Shown here: piece by piece, positions 1 to 5,488 of the stretch | Layout: each line of letters starts with the position of its first letter | Numbering within the stretch: the first letter of the stretch is position 1 | IMG/VR virus record: IMGVR_UViG_3300001460_000201 | Span: 1 to 24,098 of that record | Reading direction: 5' to 3' (one strand) | Source of the DNA: a virus | Length of the DNA: 24,098 nt | Notes under the pieces: model-generated | Seen by the model: only the letters and a program-made list of their open reading frames with translations | The model's database searches: none | What the model was told of the DNA's origin: nothing | Program-made: the position numbers and the translations under genes

Positions 1-120
1 CGCCAAAAAATTGGAACAAATATGAAAGAAAATGCACCCCCTATACCAATAAATAATGACTTTCCAACACGCAATACCTATTCTATATATATATATTATC
101 TAAAATCTGGATGTAACTAA
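1..120 (+). CDS. Short hypothetical ORF, possibly the 3' end of a gene cut by the window edge
   Basis: This frame is open from the first base and ends in TAA at 118-120. An internal ATG at 22 would give a 32-residue peptide beginning MKENAPPIPINND. I do not recognise a family. The C-terminal half is coded by an AT-rich run (tatatatata), so the Ile/Tyr repeat there may reflect composition only. It could be the tail of a longer gene starting left of the window, an independent small gene, or non-coding. The best argument for coding is that it ends just before a promoter-like element and another small ORF, as expected of a gene boundary. Confidence 0.3.
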   Translation, partial: RQKIGTNMKENAPPIPINNDFPTRNTYSIYIYYLKSGCN

Positions 121-130
121 CCGGTTTCTT

Positions 131-138
131 TACCTTTG
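131..138 (+). promoter_or_regulatory. Bacteroidota -7 promoter element TACCTTTG
   Basis: TACCTTTG matches the Bacteroidota -7 consensus TAnnTTTG. It lies five bases before the ATG of the 46-residue ORF at 144, so a transcript from it would be leaderless or nearly so. No clear -33 TTTG is seen about 19-21 bases upstream. It is weaker evidence than the element before groEL. Confidence 0.4.
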
Positions 139-143
139 CGGCA

Positions 144-284
144 ATGATAGAAATAAACATTATAAACACAATTCGGTACGGGTTCACGATTGGATTTGAG
201 TACTTTGATAAGGATGAAATGAACGACTTTTACACCATAAGTATAAGGCTTGGAATGGTCCAAATTAACATAAATATTATATGA
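144..284 (+). CDS. Small conserved-looking phage protein (46 aa)
   Basis: This short ORF (MIEINIINTIRYGFTIGFEY...) alternates hydrophobic and polar residues and carries the stretch NTIRYGFTIGFEYF. I recall similar tiny proteins in Bacteroidota phages, where an NTxRYGxxIG segment is followed by an acidic patch and a hydrophobic C-terminal strand. There is no Cys and no obvious membrane helix; it is more likely a small beta-rich protein. Function is unknown. ATG at 144 is the only sensible start and sits just after a TAnnTTTG element. Confidence is moderate because the family recollection cannot be checked here. Confidence 0.55.
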   Translation: MIEINIINTIRYGFTIGFEYFDKDEMNDFYTISIRLGMVQININII

Positions 285-290
285 TCAAAA

Positions 291-395
291 ATGCAAGGTC
301 GACATAGGAAAAATCCACGCCCTCCAAGACCATATGCGGAGCATGTCAAGAATCGAGTAAAACCAACAACAAATGTCGAGCTATGTCAACTTTAA
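291..395 (+). CDS. Doubtful short Arg/Pro-rich ORF (34 aa)
   Basis: An ATG at 291 opens a 34-residue frame (MQGRHRKNPRPPRPYAEH...) rich in Arg and Pro, ending in TAA at 393-395. It starts six bases after the stop of the preceding small ORF, as in an operon. However, it overlaps two of the five ATGTCGA repeats, has no recognised family, and could be chance. Treat it as a candidate only. Confidence 0.25.
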   Translation: MQGRHRKNPRPPRPYAEHVKNRVKPTTNVELCQL

Positions 396-569
396 AAGTT
401 AAAGCGACATGTTAAGTAAACGCTATAACTTGCTGTAAATAAGATAGTTATAAAATTATTTTTATAGTAAATGTCGAGATGTCGACTTTATATAGTAATA
501 TAAAAAAAAAAAAAATATATATAAATACTGTATATATATAGAGTGTAGGGGTCACCCATAGGTCGACAT
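299..569. repeat. Cluster of five ATGTCGA heptamers in both orientations
   Basis: Exact ATGTCGA occurs at 373-379, 471-477 and 479-485, and its complement TCGACAT at 299-305 and 563-569. The pair at 471 and 479 is spaced by 8 bases. One-base variants (ATGTCAA at 343 and 383, GCGACAT at 404) fill in between. AGGTCGACAT is repeated exactly at 296-305 and 560-569. One specific heptamer on either strand is expected far less than once in such a stretch. The cluster lies upstream of the groEL promoter in a mostly non-coding, AT-rich leader, so it is likely a binding-site array (repressor, transcription activator or replication initiator). Which protein binds is unknown. Confidence 0.6.
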
Positions 570-582
570 TAGGGTTATGAGT

Positions 583-601
583 ATCACAAGCAAGTTGTGA
601 T
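583..601. promoter_or_regulatory. Perfect 7-bp inverted repeat abutting the groEL -33 box
   Basis: ATCACAA (583-589), loop GCAAG, TTGTGAT (595-601). The right arm ends three bases before the TTTG -33 element of the groEL promoter. This placement suits an operator read as a dyad in DNA. In RNA it could form a hairpin followed by the T-rich run at 604-610, so a weak terminator for transcripts from the left is an alternative. Confidence 0.45.
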
Positions 602-604
602 GGT

Positions 605-635
605 TTTGTTTTTATGGTTTTTTTGGTTACCTTTG
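605..635 (+). promoter_or_regulatory. Bacteroidota-type promoter for groEL operon
   Basis: TTTG at 605-608, a 19-base spacer, then TACCTTTG at 628-635 match the Bacteroidota housekeeping promoter (-33 TTG/TTTG, -7 TAnnTTTG, spacing about 19-21). It is the only site in the window with both boxes clearly present. The ATG of groEL follows at 653, giving a leader of roughly ten bases and no strong Shine-Dalgarno sequence, which is usual for this phylum. Confidence 0.7.
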
Positions 636-652
636 GTTCAAAATTTAATTGA

Positions 653-2257
653 ATGGAGAATCCGAAATTAATTACCTCAGGGAATGAGGGTCGTAATAAA
701 CTTTTCAGTGGTATAGAGAAATTATCTAATGCGGTTAAGAGTACGCTTGGTCCTTTAGGTAATACGGTGATACTTGAGTCACCCAACCATACTAGGGGGC
801 TCACTGTTACGAAGGATGGTGTAACGGTAGCTAAGAGTATAAGCCTACTCGACCCTATAGAGAACCTTGCGGTTAGGATGATGAAGGAGGCAGCCGATAG
901 GACTGCGTCCCAAGCAGGGGATGGTACTACAACGGCTATCTTGATTACTGAGGCTATCATAAAGTACGGAATGGAGGAGTTGTCGGATTTTCCTGATTTG
1001 AATAGAACCGAGTTTACAAGGAGTATCGTTGAGATCAGTGAGCGTGTAATTAAAAAACTTGAGGGGTTGTCTAGGAAGGTGAATAAAAGTAACCTAAAGG
1101 ATGTTGCCACTATATCATCAAACAATGACAAAGAACTTGGTGAGATGATAGCACATGCATATGACACCGTTGGAAAGAATGGGGTTGTAACGGTTGAGAA
1201 GTCTCAGACGTCTAAGACGTACTTTGAGCACACGAATGGTATAAAGGTTAAGAGGGGGTATTCTTCTAACTCATTCGTTAATGACCACAGAAAGGATGAG
1301 TGTATTCTGGAGGATGTGTTGGTTTTGGCAACCGGTCAAGAGATAAACAACCTTCTATCTATAGAGCGTGTACTTAAGACGGTTATACAACAAGGCAAGA
1401 AGTTGCTTATTATTGGTGAGTGTTCCCAGAATGTTATAAATACGCTTGCAGCGAACGTTGTAAAGAATGGATTAAAGTTCTGTAATATACAACCACCTAA
1501 CTTCGGGTACAAGCAGAAGGAGATGATGAACGACATTGCGTTGTCAGTTGGTGCTAAGTATTTCTCTGAGGATACAGGAGATAATCTAGAGATGATTACG
1601 ATGGATGACTTGGGTCAGGTTGATAAAATGATATCATCAAAGGATGAGACAATACTTATCGGATCATCAAAGGGATCTAAAAGCGATATAGAGGCACGAA
1701 TTTTAGAGCTTTATGCTCAAATGGATTCTACCCCTTCAGAAACAGATAAAGCGTTTATTTTGGACCGTATAGCCGGGTTAAATGGTGCTATTGGAGTTAT
1801 CTACGTTGGAGGAGAGTCTGACATAGAGCAAAAGGAGAGATATGATAGGGTTGATGATGCTGTATGTGCTGTACGTTCAGCTATTGAGGAGGGGATACTT
1901 CCCGGAGGTGGATCTGCCTTAATGTATGTCCTTCCACGTCTTTTTGATAATATAGTTGATAGCCAAGAATGGATTTCAGCTCGTAGCGTAATTTCATCAG
2001 CTATTTCAGCTCCATTTGAGAGGTTAGTTGATCACTTAGATGTTGATAAGTATGATGAGTTGTATTATTATGTTACTAAAGAAAAAAATCATGGAATGAA
2101 TATTAAGACAGGAGAAATTGGTGACATGTTTAAGATGGGTGTAATTGATCCATTGAAGGTCACTAAGAATGCGTTACGCAACGCTGTTAGTGTTGGTACA
2201 ACTATATTAGCAACTAACGCTATAGTCACAATACAGAGGGCTGATGAAGAAGTATAG
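653..2257 (+). CDS. groEL: Phage-encoded chaperonin GroEL (Hsp60)
   Basis: The product is a 534-residue group I chaperonin subunit, expected to form the ATP-driven folding ring with a GroES lid. Nucleotide-binding features are intact: TLGPLGN (31-37), TKDG with D55, AGDGTTTA with D90, GGG at 418-420, and the hydrolytic Asp at 402 in RVDDAV (equivalent to E. coli D398). The apical domain starts near 190. By hand alignment several substrate/GroES contact positions differ from E. coli: Y203 to Ser (S207), L234 to Glu (E238), V263 and V264 to Ala (A266, A267), while Y199, F204 and L237 are kept. The Gly-Met-rich C-terminal tail is missing. It opens an overlapping operon that ends with groES. It probably helps fold a virion protein, such as the capsid protein, in the host cytoplasm; that role is inference. 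Confidence 0.95.
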   Translation: MENPKLITSGNEGRNKLFSGIEKLSNAVKSTLGPLGNTVILESPNHTRGLTVTKDGVTVAKSISLLDPIENLAVRMMKEAADRTASQAGDGTTTAILITEAIIKYGMEELSDFPDLNRTEFTRSIVEISERVIKKLEGLSRKVNKSNLKDVATISSNNDKELGEMIAHAYDTVGKNGVVTVEKSQTSKTYFEHTNGIKVKRGYSSNSFVNDHRKDECILEDVLVLATGQEINNLLSIERVLKTVIQQGKKLLIIGECSQNVINTLAANVVKNGLKFCNIQPPNFGYKQKEMMNDIALSVGAKYFSEDTGDNLEMITMDDLGQVDKMISSKDETILIGSSKGSKSDIEARILELYAQMDSTPSETDKAFILDRIAGLNGAIGVIYVGGESDIEQKERYDRVDDAVCAVRSAIEEGILPGGGSALMYVLPRLFDNIVDSQEWISARSVISSAISAPFERLVDHLDVDKYDELYYYVTKEKNHGMNIKTGEIGDMFKMGVIDPLKVTKNALRNAVSVGTTILATNAIVTIQRADEEV

Positions 2258-2519
2258 CACAAGTACAACATTCCCTCAGGATCATAAGCAACCTGTATCT
2301 ATTGATAGGGATGTTATAAATAATTTTGACAAAGACCCCATTGTTGAGAAAGTTATTCGCAAGTTTTCCGAAAGGAGTGAGGTTGGTATTAAGAAGTACA
2401 ACACTACTCTACAAGAAAACAGTGATGGATTGTTGAAATTCCTTACTCATTTGCAAGAAGAACTAATGGATGCTACGCTTTATGTAGAAAAAATTAAATC
2501 AATTATAGATGGAAAATAG
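2244..2519 (+). CDS. Small phage protein with MazG-like EELMDA motif
   Basis: This 91-residue protein overlaps the end of groEL by 14 bases, so it is translationally coupled. Its core reads RSEVGIKKYNTTL (about 45-57) followed by HLQEELMDATLY (68-79). I recall this pattern from a widespread family of small phage proteins in which a KYGxTL segment precedes an EExxDA helix. The acidic EELMD helix resembles the metal-binding helix of all-alpha NTP pyrophosphatases (MazG-like), so nucleotide pool clean-up is a possible role. The second acidic helix of a full MazG domain is not evident, so the enzymatic role is speculative. A real gene on composition, overlap and conservation of pattern. Confidence 0.75.
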   Translation: MKKYSTSTTFPQDHKQPVSIDRDVINNFDKDPIVEKVIRKFSERSEVGIKKYNTTLQENSDGLLKFLTHLQEELMDATLYVEKIKSIIDGK

Positions 2520-2670
2520 TATTACAATTAAAATAGAGATAGATGACAAAATCTATTCAGCTACAATGCCAGATGATGTTAATTTTGAAACATTTATGGA
2601 TCAGGTGAGGCAATTAACTAAGGTTATTTATTTACAAGAAACTGTTGAAAAATATTGGGAATGCGATTAA
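2509..2670 (+). CDS. Small acidic hypothetical protein (53 aa)
   Basis: ATG at 2509 overlaps the preceding stop by 11 bases and the TAA at 2668-2670 overlaps the next start, so it sits inside a tightly packed operon. The sequence (MENSITIKIEIDDKIYSATM...) looks like two beta strands, then a helix beginning DVNFETFMDQVRQLTKV. No family is recognised. Coding status is supported by the overlaps on both sides and by a balanced, acidic composition; the function is unknown. Confidence 0.6.
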   Translation: MENSITIKIEIDDKIYSATMPDDVNFETFMDQVRQLTKVIYLQETVEKYWECD

Positions 2671-3050
2671 TAAAAGCTATAAAGAGTAACACCACTGCGT
2701 TTATTACTGCGGTTAGTGTTATTATGTTTGTACAAGTGCCACACTTGATGATTGTTTTTGCAGGACTATCCGAACTACCCGAACTGTATGCTTACATACA
2801 TGGAGGGTTATATGCGGTTTCTGTTGACTTAGGTGTATTGTTTTTTGCAGTTAGAGGTAAAACCTTGCAAACAATAATTTTCATGTTTGTATCGGCTTTG
2901 ATTACTGTTGAGTATTACTACTTAGAAGTAGTGAATAGAATTGCAGAACAAAACTATTTAGGTGCATTAATTATTATATTGGTTGCTATTACGCCTTCTA
3001 TATTGATATATTTCATTAGTGAGGAGATGAAGACAAGAAAGAGAAAGTGA
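2661..3050 (+). CDS. Four-helix membrane protein, unknown function
   Basis: The 129-residue product has four hydrophobic segments, roughly 12-35, 42-64, 70-92 and 98-120, and a basic C-terminal tail (EEMKTRKRK), which suggests an inner-membrane protein with its tail in the cytoplasm. I chose ATG at 2661; a TTG at 2655 would add two residues. It overlaps the preceding gene by 10 bases, and its stop overlaps the next start (TGATG). No signal peptide or catalytic motif is visible. It lies between nucleotide-metabolism-like and chaperonin genes, far from the lysis genes, so a holin role is not favoured. Confidence 0.75.
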   Translation: MRLIKAIKSNTTAFITAVSVIMFVQVPHLMIVFAGLSELPELYAYIHGGLYAVSVDLGVLFFAVRGKTLQTIIFMFVSALITVEYYYLEVVNRIAEQNYLGALIIILVAITPSILIYFISEEMKTRKRK

Positions 3051-3307
3051 TGAGAGATGATATAATAGAACTATATGGTGAACATGATGAAGAAGGTTTA
3101 TTGTTTGCGGATGGATTTGATGATGCTATCATTGGTATCTGCCCAAACTCTCTTAGGATAGTCTACTCAAGGTCTAAGTGTATAAAGATCTTGATGAAGG
3201 ATATGACTGAAGAGGATGCGATTGATTTCGCTGAGTATAATACTTTTAATGCTTATGTTGGTGAAAAGACACCTATATGGGTTGATGATTTAGATTGGAA
3301 AATATGA
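3050..3307 (+). CDS. Conserved small phage protein (85 aa)
   Basis: The acidic product contains GFDDAIIGIC (about 23-32), a YSRSKCIKILMKD segment and MTEEDAIDFAEYNTFNAYVGE. I recall this arrangement (DDAIIGxC ... CIxILM ... MTEEEAxEYxExN ... AYVGxxTPI) as one of the commonest uncharacterised small proteins of tailed phages. Function is unknown. ATG at 3050 overlaps the upstream TGA and is preferred over a GTG at 3047. The stop TGA at 3305-3307 overlaps the groES ATG, so the pair is translationally coupled. Confidence 0.85.
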   Translation: MRDDIIELYGEHDEEGLLFADGFDDAIIGICPNSLRIVYSRSKCIKILMKDMTEEDAIDFAEYNTFNAYVGEKTPIWVDDLDWKI

Positions 3308-3555
3308 AAGCAATAGGTAAGTACATTGTAATTACTCCTGTGGTTGAGGAGTTGAGAACAGACTCAGGTTTAATACTGACGGATGAGGACGCTGTTCGTT
3401 ACAAAAAAGGTGTTGTTATTGAGTCAGGTAGTCTCGTTGACGTTATCAAGTCTGGTGACGAGATATTTTATGACAAGAACGCTGGTCACACGATTATGTT
3501 GGGTGGTAAGACTTATTCAATTATTCTTGAGAGAGATGTCGTTGTTGTTTTATAG
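3304..3555 (+). CDS. groES: Co-chaperonin GroES (Hsp10), short form
   Basis: The 83-residue product is the expected lid of the phage GroEL. It begins with the typical strand MKAIGKYIVITPV. It has a mobile loop whose GLIL (about 21-24) takes the place of the GroEL-binding IVL triplet, then KKGVVIESG, GDEIFYDKNAG and a final strand ending VVVVL. Cellular GroES is about 95-97 residues. The deficit lies between GVVIESG and the KSGDEIF strand, where the roof beta-hairpin normally sits, so the dome may be open, as described for T4 gp31. ATG at 3304 was chosen; a TTG at 3295 is possible. It closes the rightward operon, and its end overlaps the convergent regulator gene by 35 bases. Confidence 0.85.
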   Translation: MKAIGKYIVITPVVEELRTDSGLILTDEDAVRYKKGVVIESGSLVDVIKSGDEIFYDKNAGHTIMLGGKTYSIILERDVVVVL

Positions 3556-3991
3556 TCTTGTTCATTTCTATTATTACGTTCCGGTATACCTTGTCCATGT
3601 AGCTAGCTCCCTTTAGGAAGAGGGGGTTTCTTTCAGAGATCTCCTCACCGTTAAGTTTCTTATATACGATCCTTACAAGTTTCTTTCCCTTGTGTGATAT
3701 TTCATAGAGTGCTTTTTTCTTACCCTCCCTTTTCTTCCATACGATTATCCATCCCTCTTGTCTTAGTCTCTCGAATCGGTTTTTATCCCAAGACATGATC
3801 TCCTCGAACTCTGAGAACTTATCCTTAGAAAATATCTGTTCGCTATGTAAGAACAGTAGCATCTCAAGATCTGGTGTTGTTAACCCATAAACAGCTTTAA
3901 CCCAGTACCTTATAACTCTCCAATATTTTAGGTAGTCCTGAGGTGGCTCTTTTCTGTCGTATCTTTTCCTTATTTTCCTTTCAATTTTCAT
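3521..3991 (-). CDS. Putative winged-helix (MarR-like) transcription regulator
   Basis: This is the only convincing leftward gene in the window. The 156-residue basic protein has the order expected of a winged-helix DNA-binding domain: a helix YWRVIRYWVKAVYGLTTPDLEMLLFLH (two short motifs joined at YGLT), a recognition-helix region around MSWDKNRFERLRQEGW, and a wing KKREGKKKALYEIS followed by a dimerisation-type helix. I recall the pattern YGLT..DLEMLLFL from phage proteins often labelled MarR-like. The start at 3991 is preceded on the minus strand by TATATTTG, 14 bases upstream. It is transcribed divergently from the basic-protein cluster through a shared palindrome, so it probably controls that cluster and itself. 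No terminator separates it from groES. Confidence 0.8.
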   Translation of the reverse strand: MKIERKIRKRYDRKEPPQDYLKYWRVIRYWVKAVYGLTTPDLEMLLFLHSEQIFSKDKFSEFEEIMSWDKNRFERLRQEGWIIVWKKREGKKKALYEISHKGKKLVRIVYKKLNGEEISERNPLFLKGASYMDKVYRNVIIEMNKTIKQQRHLSQE

Positions 3992-3995
3992 TTTG

Positions 3996-4013
3996 TATCT
4001 TTGTACAAATATA
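3996..4013. promoter_or_regulatory. Face-to-face promoters sharing palindrome TTTGTACAAA
   Basis: On the plus strand TATCTTTG (3996-4003) lies 20 bases before the ATG at 4024. On the minus strand TATATTTG (4013 down to 4006) lies 14 bases before the regulator ATG at 3991. The ends of the two -7 elements together form the perfect 10-bp palindrome TTTGTACAAA at 4000-4009. The two polymerases cannot bind at once, and a dimer binding the palindrome would block both. Clear -33 boxes are not seen on either strand. Confidence 0.6.
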
Positions 4014-4023
4014 TTTAAAAAAA

Positions 4024-4302
4024 ATGGCTCTAGGGCGAACTGCTAAGTATTATCGAGACAATCCAGAGGCTAGAAAGAAGCGTTTGGAGTACCAGAAGAA
4101 GTACGACAAGCGGAAGTCTCAGAGGATGAAGCGTTCGAAGCTTAATCAGGAGAACAGACGTAGGGGTACTTACGGAAACGGTGACGGTCTTGATGTTTCG
4201 CACATGGGGAACGGTAAGACTAAGCTTGAGAAGCAGAGTAAGAACAGGGGCAATAAGTCGAGGACCTGTGGAGATCGACGATCTCGTGGTAAAAAGAAAT
4301 AA
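4024..4302 (+). CDS. Small basic phage protein, first of the basic cluster (92 aa)
   Basis: ATG at 4024 follows the TATCTTTG promoter by 20 bases and is preferred over upstream starts that would precede the promoter. The 92-residue product is very rich in Arg, Lys and Asn: YRDNPEARKKRLEYQKKYDKR near the N terminus, then GDGLDVSHMGNGKTKLEKQS (about 53-72) and a Lys/Arg tail. I recall a family of small marine-phage proteins with a similar D-x-x-H then S-x-N-R layout, sometimes compared with HNH-type zinc folds. I see no complete HNH catalytic set, so nuclease activity is not claimed. Nucleic-acid binding is plausible from charge alone. Confidence 0.75.
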   Translation: MALGRTAKYYRDNPEARKKRLEYQKKYDKRKSQRMKRSKLNQENRRRGTYGNGDGLDVSHMGNGKTKLEKQSKNRGNKSRTCGDRRSRGKKK

Positions 4303-4303
4303 T

Positions 4304-4465
4304 ATGGCTGCTAAAGGTAGAACTAAAAAGAGTGGTAACAAAATTTGCCCTGCTGGGATAGCATGGGCTAAGAGAACGTTTGACAGGTATCCGTCTGCAT
4401 ATGCAAACATGGCTGCAAGCAAATATTGTAAAGATCCAAATTACGCTAAAAAATCTAAAAAATAA
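4304..4465 (+). CDS. Small basic two-Cys phage protein (53 aa)
   Basis: The product starts MAAKGRTKKSGNKICPAGIAW and continues with RTFDRYPSAYANMAASKYCKDPNY. I recall the pattern WAKxTFxxxPSAYANxxASxYCK from tiny proteins shared by phages and some giant viruses, of unknown function. Two cysteines (KICPAG and KYCKD) and a Lys-rich tail (KKSKK) are present. It begins one base after the previous stop. The start is unambiguous. A virion-internal or DNA-associated role is possible from charge and from the company it keeps, but is not shown. Confidence 0.8.
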   Translation: MAAKGRTKKSGNKICPAGIAWAKRTFDRYPSAYANMAASKYCKDPNYAKKSKK

Positions 4466-4468
4466 GTT

Positions 4469-4588
4469 ATGGCTTTTAAAATACATAATATGTATAGTAA
4501 GACGGGGATTAAAAAAGTTGCAAAAACTATGAAAGAACATCTTGCATTAAAGAATAAAGGATATACTCATACTAAAAACAAAAAATAA
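4469..4588 (+). CDS. Tiny Lys-rich protein (39 aa)
   Basis: The 39-residue product (MAFKIHNMYSKTGIKKVAKT...) is basic and predicted helical in the middle, ending KNKK. It starts three bases after the preceding stop, and its own TAA overlaps the next ATG (TAATG), so it is packed as a normal member of this operon. No family is recognised. Its size, charge and tight spacing match its neighbours. Confidence 0.65.
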   Translation: MAFKIHNMYSKTGIKKVAKTMKEHLALKNKGYTHTKNKK

Positions 4589-5070
4589 TGACAAGTAGAA
4601 AACCTGCTGCTTCTAGAGCAGCAACACAAAGATCAAAAAGACCTGTAAAGGTTGAAAAGACAAATGCTCAAAAAAAAATGGCTAGGTTTAAGCTAGGTAA
4701 CTTTCTTAAGTCTGAAGAGGCTGAGTTTAAAAGATTTGTTAACCGAAAAAAGAATAAAAAATCTGGAGATTTTGATGTCTTGACAGGGAAAACAAGTAGT
4801 AAGACTCAAACTGTTTCAAATAAACCTAAAAAGAAAGCTGCTCCTGCTACTCCTAGAAAAAAGACCACTACTTCAAGTGCTATCAATTCTACCGGGGTAA
4901 AAAAGATGGGTACATCTAAAGCTAAAGGTAGTACATCTGGATTGAAATCTAGAAAAATTAATGAGTCAGATAAGAAGGCTAAACTTAGAGCTAAGGGTGA
5001 GAAGGCTTTGGCTAAAGGTAAAACTGCTAAAGCTCAACGAATTAGAAAAAGATACGATAAAAAGAAATAA
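4588..5070 (+). CDS. Histone-H1-like Lys/Ala/Ser/Thr-rich basic protein (160 aa)
   Basis: The largest of the basic cluster. The N-terminal third is mixed helical (KMARFKLGNFLKSEEAEFKR at about 31-50), the middle is a low-complexity Lys/Thr/Ser/Ala/Pro stretch (KPKKKAAPATPRKKTTTSS), and the C terminus alternates Lys and Ala (KAKLRAKGEKALAKGKTAKA), ending RKRYDKKK. This resembles eukaryotic H1-tail-like or bacterial Hc1-like DNA-condensing proteins in composition only. No catalytic motif is visible. It may coat or condense phage DNA or be packaged with it. The start ATG overlaps the previous stop. Confidence 0.75.
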   Translation: MTSRKPAASRAATQRSKRPVKVEKTNAQKKMARFKLGNFLKSEEAEFKRFVNRKKNKKSGDFDVLTGKTSSKTQTVSNKPKKKAAPATPRKKTTTSSAINSTGVKKMGTSKAKGSTSGLKSRKINESDKKAKLRAKGEKALAKGKTAKAQRIRKRYDKKK

Positions 5071-5072
5071 TT

Positions 5073-5180
5073 ATGCCAACAGTAGGAAAGAAAAAATTTG
5101 CTTACACCCCTAAGGGGAAATCTAAAGCTAAGGCTTACGCCAAGAAGACAGGTAAAAAAATGGTAAAAAAGAAATATTAA
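5073..5180 (+). CDS. Tiny basic phage protein (35 aa) of the MPxVGxKKFxYT type
   Basis: The sequence MPTVGKKKFAYTPKGKSKAKA then AYAKKTGKKMVKKKY is almost entirely Lys, Ala, Gly and aromatic residues. I recall near-identical tiny proteins (MPxVGxKKFPYTxxG) in many marine and gut phages, function unknown. It begins two bases after the previous stop and ends two bases before the next start. It is easy to miss because of its size. Confidence 0.75.
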   Translation: MPTVGKKKFAYTPKGKSKAKAYAKKTGKKMVKKKY

Positions 5181-5182
5181 TT

Positions 5183-5488
5183 ATGTTAAAAAGTTTTTTG
5201 AAACAAATATCTTACGCTGCTATTGATGTATGGTACTCAGTATTAGATTCACTGGACGATGTTCGTAATGATTACTTACTTCATATGTTCTATGGTTTCT
5301 TGATGGCTATTCCATTGGTTTTTATTTTTGGATGGGTTGGCATTGTTTTTATATTCTTTATTGCAGCACTGAAGGAGGTGTTGGATTTTATTAGGTCTAC
5401 TCAGTTTAAAACTGAGTTTAATTATAAAAATAGTGTTATTGACATAGTCTTCACTGTTGCTCCATCAATTATAGTATGGGCGATTTAA
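5183..5488 (+). CDS. Phage membrane protein with KEVLDF motif (101 aa)
   Basis: Hydrophobic segments lie near 32-50, 51-64 and 84-101, with DDVRNDYLLHMFYGF just before the first and ALKEVLDFI (62-70) after the second. The pattern (D...LLHxxYG ... KExxD ... D..xTxxG-like) recalls a family of small phage membrane proteins sometimes grouped with VanZ/DUF2279-like proteins; I am not certain of the assignment. It is the only non-basic member of this cluster. Its last 13 bases overlap the next gene. Its role is unknown; a membrane change during infection is possible. Confidence 0.7.
   Translation: MLKSFLKQISYAAIDVWYSVLDSLDDVRNDYLLHMFYGFLMAIPLVFIFGWVGIVFIFFIAALKEVLDFIRSTQFKTEFNYKNSVIDIVFTVAPSIIVWAI

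Larger units (their letters stand above)
396..652. other. AT-rich non-coding leader upstream of groEL
   Basis: I see no supportable gene here. It holds three of the ATGTCGA repeats, an A-run of 14 at 502-515 flanked by TA runs (an easily melted or bent segment), an odd palindrome GGGTCACCC around 550, a 7-bp hairpin at 583-601 and the groEL promoter at 605-635. The combination of repeats and an easily melted tract would fit either a strongly regulated early promoter or a replication origin; the sequence alone does not decide. Confidence 0.5.

Noticed and set aside
85-110. TATATATATA runs near the left end and at 515-540
   Set aside because: Simple AT runs in AT-rich DNA; alone they do not mark an origin or promoter.
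424-453. TATAAC ... GTTATA inverted pair
   Set aside because: Six-base arms with an 18-base spacer in AT-rich sequence are likely by chance.
448-1167. Long minus-strand open frame opposite the start of groEL
   Set aside because: It lies opposite a clear, highly conserved groEL reading frame and its product (Ser/Leu/Ile-rich, no motif) is what complementary codons of that gene would give.
3383-3616. Plus-strand frame overlapping groES in another phase
   Set aside because: It runs within groES and into the regulator's complement, with no family features; the groES frame is well supported.
4030-4540. Minus-strand frames opposite the basic-protein genes
   Set aside because: Lys-rich genes made of AAA/AAG codons leave few stops on the other strand; the products are Leu/Phe/Ser-rich with no motif.
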